64,000 nucleotides of DNA from Escarpia spicata (Eukaryota; Annelida; Polychaeta; Sabellida; Siboglinidae), in the NCBI GenBank assembly GCA_963995525.1, contig OZ023211.1:1677384-1741383 (forward strand), read 5' to 3'. Of this stretch, positions 25,470-36,600 are shown in pieces (the stretch's first letter is position 1; every line of letters begins with the position of its first letter). The notes below the pieces were generated by a model. That model saw only the letters and a program-made list of their open reading frames with translations. It searched no databases and was not told the DNA's origin. The translations under genes and the position numbers were made by a program.

Positions 25470-26445
25470 TAATGCTGGACGTATAATAGGCATGTCGTTA
25501 ATTAATCATTTGGTGTATGCTGACGATTTATTGCCCTTGGCTCCCTCATCTATGGGTTTATCAATGTTGTTATCTGTCTGTTCAGAATAAGGAATATAAC
25601 ACGATATCAAATATAATAGTGCCAAAAGTAATATTATGATTTTTTTTGCTGTAAAAGATTCAAGGATATACACCTTCCAAACTTTGTATTGAATGGTGAA
25701 ACATTACCAAGAGTTAGGAAATGTAAATATCTTGGACAATTATCACTGAAGATCTCAGTGACAATGACCGTATGGCTGGCAGACAAATGAAGATCTCAGT
25801 GACAATGACCGTATGGCTGGCAGACAAATGAAGATCTCAGTGACAATGACCGTATGGCTGGCAGACAAATGAAGATCTCAGTGACAATGACCGTATGGCT
25901 GGCAGACAAATGAAGATCTCAGTGACAATGACCGTATGGCTGGCAGACAAATGAATATATGCTCAGGTAATGTATCAATCTAAAACAATAGATGTGTACA
26001 GAAGCTGTGAAGTGTTCTCTGTGTACAGAAGCTGTGAAGTGTTCTCTGATCAGATCATATTCTACTTCATTGTATGCGTGTCAGTTATGGTTGAATTATA
26101 GAACAGAATAAATTAGAAAACTGTGTGTAGCATACAATAATGTCTTTAGATTGTTGTGCAGTTAACCTAGAGATTGTAATGCTAGTTATATGTTTGTAGC
26201 AATAGGATTACCCATCTGCAAAATGTTGATAAGAAAAAAATGTGTATAGTTTTATGACGTGTGTAGCTAAATCGGACAATGCGATATTACAGAGTATTAT
26301 GAACAGTGATACATTATACACATCACCACTGTGTCGTCACTGGCGAAAGGTGCTATATATTTACAGTTATTAGTCATAGTCTAGGCTATGGTATATATGG
26401 ATGTAATATTCCGGAATAAAATTTGTGAATTGAATTGAAAAAAAT
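25470..26445 (+). mobile_element. Dead non-LTR retrotransposon with YADD motif
   Basis: Translating the plus strand at about 25500 gives INHLVYADDLLPLAPSS, which contains the catalytic YADD of reverse transcriptase domain C, then MGLSMLLSVCSE. After frameshifts come KYNSAKSNIMIF and a VRKCKYLG-like block, the conserved VAYNN block near 26125 and a C-terminal region to about 26370. It ends with AATAAA at about 26415 and a GAATT-rich tail at 26425-26440. Motifs A and B are missing (5' truncated). A 41-bp tandem expansion at 25749-25953 interrupts the coding region, and a smaller duplication lies at 25993-26047. Confidence 0.85.
25749..25953 (+). repeat. 41-bp tandem repeat, 5 perfect copies, inside the retrotransposon
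   Basis: Five identical 41-bp units, each beginning AAGATCTCAGTGACAATGAC and ending in GGCAGACAAATG. In one frame the unit reads EDLSDNDRMAGRQM, part of the reverse transcriptase C-terminal region, so a once-single segment was amplified. Because 41 is not a multiple of three, the expansion itself scrambles the frame. Confidence 0.95.
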
Positions 26446-27123
26446 TGATATTTCAAAATGACTAATCTTGCTGGGTGAATATAAGTTTCAATCTGACGAT
26501 TATAATCACTGACATGTTACAAGACGCGACAGGATATGCAGTAGTGGTATGACCCCATACATGTGTCGGACGTAACAACGGAAGTAAAGATCAGTTCCGG
26601 AGAATGATGGGACGTAGGTCTGGGGAGAAACACGCCGTTACTTCGTCGTACGTGCTTCCCAAAGTGTAGGCGGCGGGCTGGAAGTCGGGAAGAGTGGAAG
26701 GGAAATAACAGGTGCGGGAATTGGGCCACCGGCGATGTTTCATCACACGTTAGGTTGTCCACCTTGAACGATACTGTTGGCTTTATGTTTTAGGCCGAAG
26801 AGAGCTTTATATACATGGAATAATATAAATATAAACAGTATGCTCTGTTCGCTTTTATTGTAAATCCTGTCTGAACTGTATCTTACATTTTGACATCCCA
26901 AATTTGTTTTAACAAATCAATTTTTTTATAAGTAGGCCTGTATCTGTTTAATGTGCACGTGTCTGTGTGAATATCGTGATAGACTTCATGCTGAACAACA
27001 CGATCAATATTCATAAACTGGTAATGGTCGAATGATGGTACAATATTTAAAAGTGTGTCTCTCGTTAAAATACTTTTGGTAGTCAAGATGTTAGAGTGGG
27101 TGTTGTTTATATGGATTACAAAT
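26446..27123. other. Unannotated sequence
   Basis: No gene or repeat recognised; short frames only. Confidence 0.5.
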
Positions 27124-27177
27124 ACATGATGTTACATAGTTCATACCATGTATAGTTCATTCTACGTAACATCATGT
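27124..27177. repeat. Short perfect inverted repeat
   Basis: ACATGATGTTAC at 27124-27135 pairs perfectly with GTAACATCATGT at 27166-27177 across a 30-base loop. It could be a stem-loop or the end of a small foldback element; nothing decides. Confidence 0.6.
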
Positions 27178-27634
27178 CATAAGGTCAATGCAACATAACA
27201 CTACGAGAGAGACGATCATAGTTTGTTCCGTCAATGCACACCACATGCGTATATCAATTGAACAAGATCCATTTAGCAATATATAGTGAAGTTGTTTGCC
27301 GTCGAGTCTTCAAGAGCAGCTCGCTGGAGAATGATGTGTTTGCACCGCCATAACTCGGTAGAGGCGACGACCTTCTGATTCGATCAGTTCCCGGTTAGAG
27401 TCGAACAAAACAGGCACGGAGCGGCGGCCGTCGGCGTCTTTCAGAAACAATACACAACCTGGAACTTGCGTCTTTGCCCGCGTCTCAACCGAACCATTGC
27501 AACGTGTAACTGAACGAAAAGTCGTTATGCGCATCAGCAAGCTCTTTAGCTACACTTTGTTTACACGTTACTTTAAGTTTATGTCTCGTCTTGCTCGCTC
27601 CCCCCGCAATTATTCTTTTAATCATACATTTCTT
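27178..27634. other. Unannotated sequence
   Basis: Bases 27300-27540 are somewhat GC-rich with a minus-strand frame of 76 residues lacking known motifs. No gene assigned. Confidence 0.45.
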
Positions 27635-28179
27635 ATTGCCTCGAGAACACACCTCTACTCATGTCCCGTATTGTCTCTAGAACACATATCTATTCATGTC
27701 CCGTATTGCCTCGAGAACACACCTCTACTCATGTCCCGTATTGCCTCGAGAACACACCTCTACTCATGTCCCGTATTGCCTCGAGAACACACCTCTACTC
27801 ATGTCCCGTATTGCCTCAAGAACACACCTCTACTCATGTCCCGTATTGCCTCGAGAACACACCTCTACTCATGTCCCGTATTGCCTCGAGAACACACCTC
27901 TACTCATGTCCCGTATTGCCTCGAGAACACACCTCTACTCATGTCCCGTATTGCCCCGAGAACACACCTCTACTCATGTCCGGATGTCCCTTGTTGCATC
28001 GAGAACACATCTCTACTCATGTCCCGTATTGCCTCGAGAACACATCTCTAGTCATGCCCCGTATTGCCTCGAGAACACACCTCTACTCATGTCCCGTATT
28101 GCCTCGAGAACACATCACTACTCATGTCCCGTATTGCCTCGAGAACACACCTCTACTCATGTCCCTTATTGCATCGAGA
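27635..28179 (+). repeat. 35-bp minisatellite, about 15 copies
   Basis: Units of 35 bp built around TTGCCTCGAGAACACACC and ACTCATGTCCCG. One unit near 27985 carries a short insertion (GGATGTCC). Since 35 is not divisible by three, every frame cycles through three translations and stays open; these frames are not genes. Degenerate units reappear at 28316-28380 beyond the CA tract. Confidence 0.93.
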
Positions 28180-28311
28180 CGCACACACACGCACACGCAC
28201 ACGCACACGCGCACGCGCACGCACAAGCGCACACACGCACACGCACACGCACACGCACACGCACACGCACACGCACACGCACACGCACACGCACACACAC
28301 ACACACACACG
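28180..28311 (+). repeat. (CACACG)n microsatellite embedded in the 35-bp array
   Basis: CACACG and CACG units, with pure CA at the end. It is flanked on both sides by 35-bp minisatellite units, so it appears to have grown inside the array. Confidence 0.93.
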
Positions 28312-28664
28312 AACTCTTTACCTCAGGAATACACATCTAGTCAAGTCTCTCAGTGCCCCGGGAGTGCCTCTAATCATGTCGCCGGCACGCTCCGCGGTGG
28401 GACTCGTCTAATCTGATTGTCAAATTAATTGTCGTCTATCTAATTGTAAGAGGTCGTTATCGTTGCGGTTGTGTAACGCCGAGTTCACCTACGACTGCCG
28501 TGGGCAGACACAACCACTCTCGACTTCAGAGACACTTAACCAACTCCAGAGACAGCCAAAGGTCATGTAATCACGTGGTTTTTACGGATATCTTATCTGC
28601 CACATATATTTATAGTTTCTTTTTGCTGCCCATCGTGTCCAATGGTAACACCAAAGAAGTGGGT
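28312..28664. other. Decayed 35-bp units then unannotated sequence
   Basis: Diverged minisatellite units to about 28380 (CCTCAGGAATACACATCTAG and similar). The remainder up to the foldback has no recognisable feature. Confidence 0.5.
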
Positions 28665-29485
28665 ATCCTTGTGTTTGGCTCTTCGGTGTGGGAGTTCAGA
28701 TCTATATGTGTCACAAAACCTCTGCAGAAGCCCTCAGAGAAGACGATAGGTACGGCAGCATTCAGATGACCGTTGTCGTGCTTACATTTATCCGGGCGTT
28801 AAATTTTATCCGAGTGATGTTTATGTGCACATGTAAGGCATACTATTTAGCACCAGTAGATCAGGTAGTAATAAATAATATCCAGTCATTAAATATGGTT
28901 CGTTTGTTGTCGTAACACGAGCCTTATAGTTAGAGTACATAATTATAATTTGCTGTTTCAGATTTGTGACCAAGTATAACAGTAAGTCACGTGACGTGTG
29001 CGTGGAGAGGAAACTGTTTTACGACAGAAATTGTTTATGTCTGTGGGAAGCAAACATTTTATAATTTATGTATATATATATACATAATTATTATATAATA
29101 TATATATATACATAAACAATTTATGTCGTAAAACAGTTTCCTTTCCACGCACACGTCACGTGACTTACTGTTATACTTGGTCACAAATCTTAAACATCAA
29201 ATTATAATTATGTACTCTAACTATAAGGCTCGTGTTACGACAACAAACGAAACATATTTAATGACTGGATATTATTTATTACTACCTGATCTACTGGTGC
29301 TAAATAGTATGCCTTACATATGCACATAAACATCACTCGGATAAAATGTAACGCCCGGATAAATGTAAGCACGACAACGGTCTTCTGAATGCTGCCGTAC
29401 CTATCATCTTCTCTGAGGGCTTCGGCAGAGGTTTTGTGACACATATAGATCTGAACTCCCACACCGAAGAGCCAAACACAAGGAT
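28665..29485. repeat. Large inverted repeat (foldback), 376-bp arms
   Basis: The left arm 28665-29040 and right arm 29110-29485 are reverse complements in perfect register (paired coordinates always sum to 58150), with only scattered single-base differences in the parts I compared and no net indel. The 69-bp spacer 29041-29109 is AT-rich and itself partly palindromic. Both arms carry the same 75-residue open frame starting MGVQIYMCHKTSAEA, once on each strand; it has no known domain. This is a foldback-type element or a recent inverted duplication. No transposase is visible. Confidence 0.93.
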
Positions 29486-29493
29486 CGTCGGCA

Positions 29494-29585
29494 CGGTGTC
29501 GTGCTTACATTTATCTGGGCCTTAAATAATATCCGGGTGACGTTTCTGCGCGTGCGCGTATCTAGAGGAATATATTTAGCACCAG
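29494..29585 (+). repeat. Diverged third copy of a foldback-arm segment
   Basis: Plus-strand similarity to 28770-28856 of the left arm: shared TGTCGTGCTTACATTTATC, GTTTCT/GTTTAT and ATTTAGCACCAG landmarks in the same order, but clearly more diverged than the two arms are from each other. It shows that the arm sequence pre-dates the palindrome. Confidence 0.75.
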
Positions 29586-31932
29586 CTACATGCTGACATT
29601 AATTTGTTGTCAACTTTTCTTCGATATGGATCTCTCCCTCTTAATGTGTAATAGGTACACCAGGTATGTGTGTACGTGTGTATGTATGTAGATATATTAT
29701 ATATATATACATATCGGTGAACACACACATATATATACGTATATATATATATATATATATATGTGAGTATATCACAAACTGTTAATTTATTTGTGTCGTG
29801 AGATAATTCGTGTTGTGCAGTTGCATAGGTAGGAAATATTAGCCAGTGAGATATTTTTATTTGTTTTCCGACATATGCTTCATTATCGAACCACGATCGT
29901 AAATAACTCTGCTGTATTCTGTTCTTCTCGTCGTCTCCTTGTCTTGTGGGTGAAGTCCACTTCTCCTGCTCAAGTTTCCCTCTACTGTTCCGGGTATTCC
30001 CTTCGGCAGCCCCGTCCCCCATCCTCCAAGTTCCTCCACCTTTCTCAAATCCCTTTTCTCGTAGTCCTCCTATCCCAACTGTGCGGGGCTTCCTCTTTCC
30101 CCGCAGCCTTGATGTCGTTCCGTGTCTGCTCGCTTGGGTAGTCTGCCTACATAATATATCTTCCTTAATGTTCTGTTTATTTAGAGTTGTACATATCGAG
30201 ACCACGCGACTCTCCGTCGTCTTCTCCAATGATACATCTCAGGGAAGACAAGTTCCCGAGAGCGCGCGCCTCTACCTTTAGTGTATGAAGCCCGGGCACG
30301 GTCTGAGTCATCTTCTGTTTATCTGACCTGGATTACTGGGCGCATCTTGCGCTCTAAGTTGTTTAGGCTAACCAGTAATATAATCGTCAGCTGTCACGGA
30401 CCCTGGCGTGGGCTGTCAATCAGCTGGCCAGTGTCCATTGTCCGGCAGAATGACCGTTGCCTCCTCGCGCCACGAGCGCCACTGCGGTCAAGGGATCCTT
30501 GTTTAAGTCGTACCCACACTAAAGCCCAACTCTTCAAATTTAGACAGAATAATTGGCGTTCGCGAATGAACTTGCCCCTAAAATGTGGCTTGGCTGTCAT
30601 GTTGCTGTGAACTGTCCGTCACGCGATATCAGCAGTCAGTCGCTGTAACTAGGGCAGTGGTTATGGAATCAATGATAAACTTCGCGTTGACTGGGAGTTG
30701 GGTCGGTTGAAAGCAACGACAGGTGTCTCTCAAAACCAACAATGGCGCATACAATACTATTTACTTTGCAACTGAAACCAAAACGTGTCAGCCAATGCCA
30801 CATTGTGAGCGAACTTACGTGTATATGTTTCTACGTCTACGAACTCTACACTTTGCTTTTCGCCCTTTCACAGATATCTAGTCGCGTTTCGTGAAAATGA
30901 ATTCGTCAAAATATATTCCTAAATGATCGACATGTATATATATATATATATATATATATATGTAGAACATTGATTAATGGGGACACATTGAACAATGAAG
31001 ACTCAGGGTGTGTTACAAATATTACATACTAGTTTAATCACACCCATTAGGCGTACCTCAATTTTGGGGAAGCTGTTAACAACACTACGGTATTTTGATC
31101 TTTTACAAATTCGTTCCCGCTGACCTTTCTGAAAGTTCTACTGTCGTCAACAACAGCATTGAACGCAGCAGCTAATCATTGCCTGATAAATCGAAAGGGT
31201 GGCGCCCCGGTAGAATTGCTGACTACTTAATTTATTGACTAAATAGTAAGTAACTATAAATAGTTACTTTTGTTTTTTGAAATGCATCGCCAATTGGTAG
31301 ATCAGAGGCCAATGGTCCAAGGATGCGAATGAACACAAAAAGAGGCGAATGAAATGTATACCAGAGGAGATCCACGTACAGTGTTTCCAAGTTAGCGTAT
31401 CAATATACAGGGTGCACGTAGATCAGTTTTGAGTCACACCTATACAGGCATCCTTGCCGATTGAAACGAATGAATCAACCTAACGAACTGCTCCTTTCCA
31501 TACCGTTATGTAATACCCGCCTTATCTCGGACCGATGTAAATTGTCTATGTTTGGAATACCCCCCCTCACATGAGAGAGAGATTGAAGAAGACGTTGACT
31601 GCATCATAGATACCGGATAACCCCTTGCTCGTTCAGACAGGGAGCACCCCGACGCTCTAAGCATAACTAATGATCATGTTTAATATCAACGATACGATGC
31701 TATATATTACATTATGCTGAATTGATGAGGAGGCGTAAGATGTTGACGCACGGATGCAGCTATTTGGCTGGTTCTAAACGACGTTTATAATACATATTAA
31801 TATCAACGCTAAAAATAACTTGTCAAATAGCCCGCTCATTAAAATCACCAAACATCATAAACGTTAATCACAAAACAAAATAAAAATCAGCCGTGATTGC
31901 AGGAGGTTAAGACATTACATTTCAAATGCAGC

Positions 31933-31975
<43 letters not shown>
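29586..31975. other. Unannotated; AT microsatellites at 29690-29762 and 30933-30962
   Basis: A minus-strand open frame of 217 residues spans 29576-30229 but starts at TTG, has no recognisable domain, and half of it is Tyr-Ile/His-Thr repeat translation. Bases 30240-30620 are GC-richer with no domain. An (AT)n run lies at 31935-31974. No gene assigned. Confidence 0.45.
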
Positions 31976-31979
<4 letters not shown>

Positions 31980-32163
31980 CGTTGTTTGGGGAATTATGAA
32001 CCAACATTATACTAATCGCAAAATAATTAGAATCGCAATACATATAACATATATGACATAATATATGCTGCTGTATATATATATATATATATATATATAA
32101 AGCGAGTCTGGTTGTTTCGCTATTAGTAACAATATTGGTTCATAACTCCCCATACAACGATTG
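31976..32163. repeat. Inverted repeat with about 41-bp arms around an (AT)n core
   Basis: 31976-32016 and 32122-32163 are imperfect reverse complements (shared AATCGTTGT, GGGGA, TATGAACCAA and ACTAAT blocks), separated by about 105 bp that includes (AT)n at 32076-32099. This is a small foldback/MITE-like structure. No target-site duplication was established. Confidence 0.7.
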
Positions 32164-32375
32164 CACTGAACACGCAACGTTTCTCTGGCTTCCTTTCTTC
32201 CATTTCCCTGAATTTCAATTAAATTATATCAATAATTTAATATTTGCGTTGGGCTGCAGCGCGTATAACAACACTGTGAATACGAGATATCGACGCATTG
32301 GCCATTTATCTGGCTTCTTTGTGACTGTCGTGCCAGCATCGATATCATACAACATCGTACTACTGGTGTAACTAG

Positions 32376-32406
<31 letters not shown>

Positions 32407-32581
32407 TGTATATATATATGTACATATATAAATATATTAATAATAATATATATGTATATATATATATATATTAATAATAATGTGAAAATAGTAATGAGTA
32501 TTAGATAACACGCTACATTTTTTTCAGGAAGATAAACGTTTTCAGAATGTAATACAACGATGTCGCATGTGTGCGTACAAA
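32164..32581. other. Unannotated with (AT)n tracts
   Basis: AT-rich microsatellite sequence at about 32375-32475, otherwise featureless. Confidence 0.5.
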
Positions 32582-32865
32582 GTGAGTCCAAGTACTGAAA
32601 GCTAATTCATAATGTCAGCAGTGTGTTGAATCTACACAGTGAGTCCAAGTACTGAAAGCTAATTCATAATGTCAGCAGTGTGTTGAATCTACACAGTGAG
32701 TCCAAGTTACTGAAAGCTAATTCACAATGTCAGCAGTGTGTTGAATTTACACAGTGACTCCAAGTTACTGAAAGCTAATTCACAATGTCAGCAGTGTGTT
32801 GAATTTACACAGTGAGTCCAAGTTACTGAAAGCTAATTCACAATGTCAGCTGTGTGTTGAATCGT
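32582..32865 (+). repeat. 57/58-bp tandem repeat, 5 copies
   Basis: Five units starting at 32582, 32639, 32696, 32754 and 32812, each with GTGAGTCCAAG, CTGAAAGCTAATTCA and GTCAGCAGTGTGTTGAAT. The last three copies share a one-base insertion (AGTTACTG), giving 58 bp, plus CACAATG and, in copies 3-4, TTTACAC changes. The left two are the older type. Confidence 0.93.
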
Positions 32866-33171
32866 GCATGTCGCATACCATTAATTAAGAATATAATTAT
32901 TTAATACACTACAGCCTAAGTGATAAGTGGATATATTTTGTGCACGCTTTGTGACAAAATCATAATGCCGCAAATATAGAACTGTAGATACAGTCAGGCA
33001 TTTACACTAATACTGGACATCGTTCAACCGCGACCTTTGAGGCACAGTTTGCTGACGTAAGCGGTGAGCCTAAGTTACGCCGCCGTTACAAATTGTGCAT
33101 TTGTCACACGTCAAGAAACAAACGGCGATCACGCGTAATCACGACATGTTGCCTGCCTGTATGTCTATCTG
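32866..33171. other. Unannotated sequence
   Basis: No gene, RNA or repeat recognised. Confidence 0.5.
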
Positions 33172-33262
33172 TCCGCCCGCCCGCCCGCCCGCCCGCCCGC
33201 CCGCCCGCCCGCCCGCCCGCCACATACACACGTGCGTGCGTGCGTGCGTGCGTGCGTTGGTG
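33172..33262 (+). repeat. (CCCG)n followed by (TGCG)n microsatellites
   Basis: About 12 CCCG tetramers at 33172-33221, then about 7 TGCG units at 33232-33262. Strand-asymmetric and G-rich on the minus strand (GGGC repeats), so G-quadruplex formation is possible. Confidence 0.95.
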
Positions 33263-35036
33263 CGTGTGTGTAGTATCGCATACGTACATGCATACACCCA
33301 TTTACACATACAATATACATAATACACACATTCATGATACAATTACATTATTATATAAAATATAAATATATAATGTACATAAAAACAATATATATATTAT
33401 AAATTATATATATAATATATATATATATATACTACAGAAATGTAAACCTTCTTATGCATGTCATGAATTCCTAGTGTATTGGTAGAGCCCGCTAGCCAAT
33501 GAGATTTAGAAGAACGACATGTTTCGTTGGCTGGGCCGATACCACCCACCCAAATGAAAGGCAGCCAATTCCTACATATCTCGCTCCGGCTTCCCTTGAT
33601 TAACCATCAACTAATTGACTCGTAGATTTCTGACTTTACCATCGCGATCCGGACGTTGGTTCCTCATCGACTGGGCGTGCATAATTCGACGACGATAAAT
33701 AAATAAACATATATGCTAGTGGAAAGCGAGCGTTATTACACGGTAAACAATGCCGTGCTGATGGCTGTCGGCGTCTCGTTAGCGCGACGAGACAGGCCCA
33801 ATCTGGCCGGCCATTGTGGCCGTTCTCCCCCGGGTCCAGCTCGGGCCGCTACAATGGCCGGACAGGCGCCGGAGCCGTCGCAGCCGAGATTGCGGCGTTC
33901 CGTCCATCTGGTCGCCAATTCAGCCGTGGCACGCTAATCGTGATCAGCGTTGATCGCACGCCCACTGCCGAGTGAGATACACACGCCGACAAAACGGGAC
34001 ACGGACACCGGCTTAGACGCTGGCTTCTGATTCGTGTGTCCTCGTGAGGCTGGACGTTCCCAGAAGAGATGGTACAGCAACCGACTCCGACCTGAAAAAT
34101 GTCCAACGCAAATCAATATGTATGAAACTTGTACTTTTGCACGTGACTGCGTATATGGAGCCCAAGAATCAAAATTAAATCGAGTGCTTGACTACAAATA
34201 GAATAATGGTGCATACTGCTATAAATTATTATTTTATACGTTATTTCTTATTATCATAACTGGATTACACTGATCAGTAATCTCAAGATTTAAACACTTT
34301 GATCAATTACAAGAAGATTGCAACTGTTATTCCCTTTCAAATATGGAGACAGTATGCGTTATAATTATATTCTGTTGAACGGGCAACACCAATGGCCGTT
34401 CAGTCAATTATAACGGCAACAATGAGAGTCAAGTACTAAATTCAAGAAATGTCAAGGGCCAAGAACTTAGTTTTACAAGAGACATAAAGAGCCAAGTAGG
34501 GGAAGTTCGGGTAATTCGGACACACCAAGGAATCTTGGACTGAATTTAAATGCCGCAGAATTTTTTTTCTAATAGGCCAATCTGTAGTTTTTAGCCGACG
34601 TGGCGGGTACAAAGAACCACTGGTAACATAAATACCAGCATACAACAAAGTTCAAATGTATATGTTGATGTTTTAAATTATTGGAAAGCAATGATTCACT
34701 TTTAAATAACACACATACATACCCCACGCTGTGTACATCTGCACATGCAGTAGTTTGCTGTTGAAAAGGTTCGCATTTACAAAACAGTTAGTTTTATCAT
34801 TTTATTCATAAATACTTGACAATGCCCCATATTAGTCTATGACTATCATGCCTGCCACTATTTTAAATAAAACTCCTAATCAACTTGGCCCAGAAATAGT
34901 TCGTTAAACACATCTGTTATTTTTATGCCTAAGTAACAATTGTATTCTTTAGCCCTCCGTCAACATTACTAATTGGGCTAAGCGTATTTCATAAAACAAA
35001 GGCGTCGTAATTATTTTATGAGTGGACAAAACCGGG
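33263..35036. other. Unannotated; CpG-rich patch at about 33640-34110
   Basis: An AT-rich microsatellite lies at 33365-33432. The CpG-rich patch contains the palindromic GGCCATTGTGGCC at about 33809 and a short ATG frame (MAGQAPEPSQPRLRR) at 33854 ending after 28 codons. No domain recognised; it may be a promoter-like CpG patch. The rest is AT-rich and featureless. Confidence 0.4.
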
Positions 35037-35274
35037 GTATAAAACACATGAATGAGGGATAATACACATGAATGGGGGATAATACACATGAATGGGGGAT
35101 AAAACACATGAATGGGGATAAAACACATGAATGGGGGATAATACACATGAATGGGGGATAAAACACACGAATGGGGGATAAAACACATGAATGGGGGATA
35201 AACCACATGAATGGGGGATAAAACACATGAATGGGGGATAAAACACATGAATGGGGAATAAAACACATGAATGT
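35037..35274 (+). repeat. 20-bp minisatellite, about 12 copies
   Basis: Units of AATGGGGGATAAAACACATG with a 19-bp variant (one G fewer) and ATACAC, ACACACG and GGGAATA variants. Open minus-strand Cys-Phe-Ile-Pro-His frames are artefacts. Confidence 0.95.
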
Positions 35275-36419
35275 GTTTATGAATGATCGCAATATTCCAC
35301 ACTGTGCGCAAAGTTATGATTTTATTAAAAGTGTACAATTTGGTTTTCTGCCCTGTCGCAGATCGACAAAAGCCGTTTCTTTAAACAGTATAATTATGTT
35401 TACGAGAGATTCAACTTAGAAGCTGCTGCTCGACTTTTTGTCGCCCAAACAAACCGGATTCTGATTCTGATTTCGTTCAGCGGGGATCCTTCATCACTGA
35501 CAAATGCATTACGCTGGCAACCACCAACAGGCCATTGATGCATCTGCCCAGCCGCGTCTTGTCATAATAGTCTGCAAACGTGTCAGACCTGCTTATTCGA
35601 ACATCGCCAATTTTTTTCAGGGTGCAAAAATCCTCAATACGGGGAATTGTCTCAACAACATTGTATAAAGCTTTATCATTATGTCGTGAACCCGGAAGTG
35701 AAATCATGATCTGCCCCGACAGAGGTGGATCAGGTTTCTGATCAGTATCAGTTAGATCCAGGCACTGGGCGTGACCTATACACGTTTTTATGTAGCACCG
35801 TTGAGGTCTTTCGGTCAGTGAATGCTGGCCGTATAACATGCGGGATTAAACAGCTAATCCGCTGTTAAACCGAATATAATTCATCCTTCCCCTTGTCCTA
35901 ATTAAGATAACTAAGAGGAATTCGTAAGACGTAAACTAACTGAGTATAGTATAAAAGCGTTTTCCAGTAGTCTGTAAGGAAACTGTGTATGAAGAAAATT
36001 AGACAACGTAATAATTATAAAGCATATTTCTATAGCGGCAACAAGGCATGGAATGTTTTTTTATAAGGATATTGTATACAATGTAGTAGAAAGTTGGAAT
36101 GCATTGTAATGAGCGCTCATTGTACCTGGTCGACAAGTGTACTTCAAGTCTACATAGGCACCTATATGCTATCAGAAATAGTATCTAATTTCGTGACCTA
36201 TTGCCGAGGGGGAGCTCGCACACCGCTTACTGGTGAGCAATTATGAGTGGCGCTTGATTATTTAAGTTAATAAAATCTGTCTTAGCATAGGTTTGTTATT
36301 AAAAAAGCATAATAATTAAAGCGATTCTTTGTAAGCTAATATACATTCGAGATATAATGTATCAAAACGTGATAATGTCCCATAAGTACTTTCTCTGCTA
36401 CTTATGTCTTGCATGTTTA
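35275..36419. other. Unannotated; uncharacterised open frame on minus strand
   Basis: At 35477-35839 the minus strand has an ATG-initiated 120-residue open frame (starting MLYGQHSLTERPQR). I recognise no domain, and neighbouring sequence gives no context; it could be an exon, a transposon relic or chance. At 35300-35400 the plus strand reads QFGFLPCRRSTKAVSL, faintly like a reverse-transcriptase GF.PGRST motif, but it is too short to call. Confidence 0.35.
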
Positions 36420-36600
36420 TGCATAATTTGGCTAATAAACAATTGTGTTTACGCGAATCATTTTGAGCTTGCTGTCACGTGGTTGATTAATTATGCAGTC
36501 CGAGTATAATGAATATTCATGCACGCGCAGTGAACCACGCAAAGTCCGTTGACGTCATACACACAGTCAACATGTTAGAGGTGAGTTGATTCAAGCAATG
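36420..36600 (+). promoter_or_regulatory. Candidate promoter with CRE, ATG and splice donor
   Basis: CACGTG at about 36476 and a perfect TGACGTCA at 36550-36557 precede ATG at 36572, which is followed after three codons by a near-consensus donor GAG|GTGAGT at 36581. The upstream 100 bp have homeodomain-type TTAATTAT sequence. The layout fits a promoter with a very short first coding exon, but no second exon was found, so this stays a suggestion. Confidence 0.28.

Noticed and set aside
27497..28416. Overlapping frames of 184-251 codons
   Set aside because: Same 35-bp minisatellite read in three cycling frames followed by CA repeat.
29576..30229. 217-codon minus-strand frame
   Set aside because: Begins at TTG, about a third is microsatellite translation, and the rest has no domain or conserved motif that I recognise.
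35231..35419. QFGFLPCRRSTKAVSL as a reverse-transcriptase fragment
   Set aside because: Only a handful of residues resemble the GF.PGRST motif; no adjacent motif supports it.
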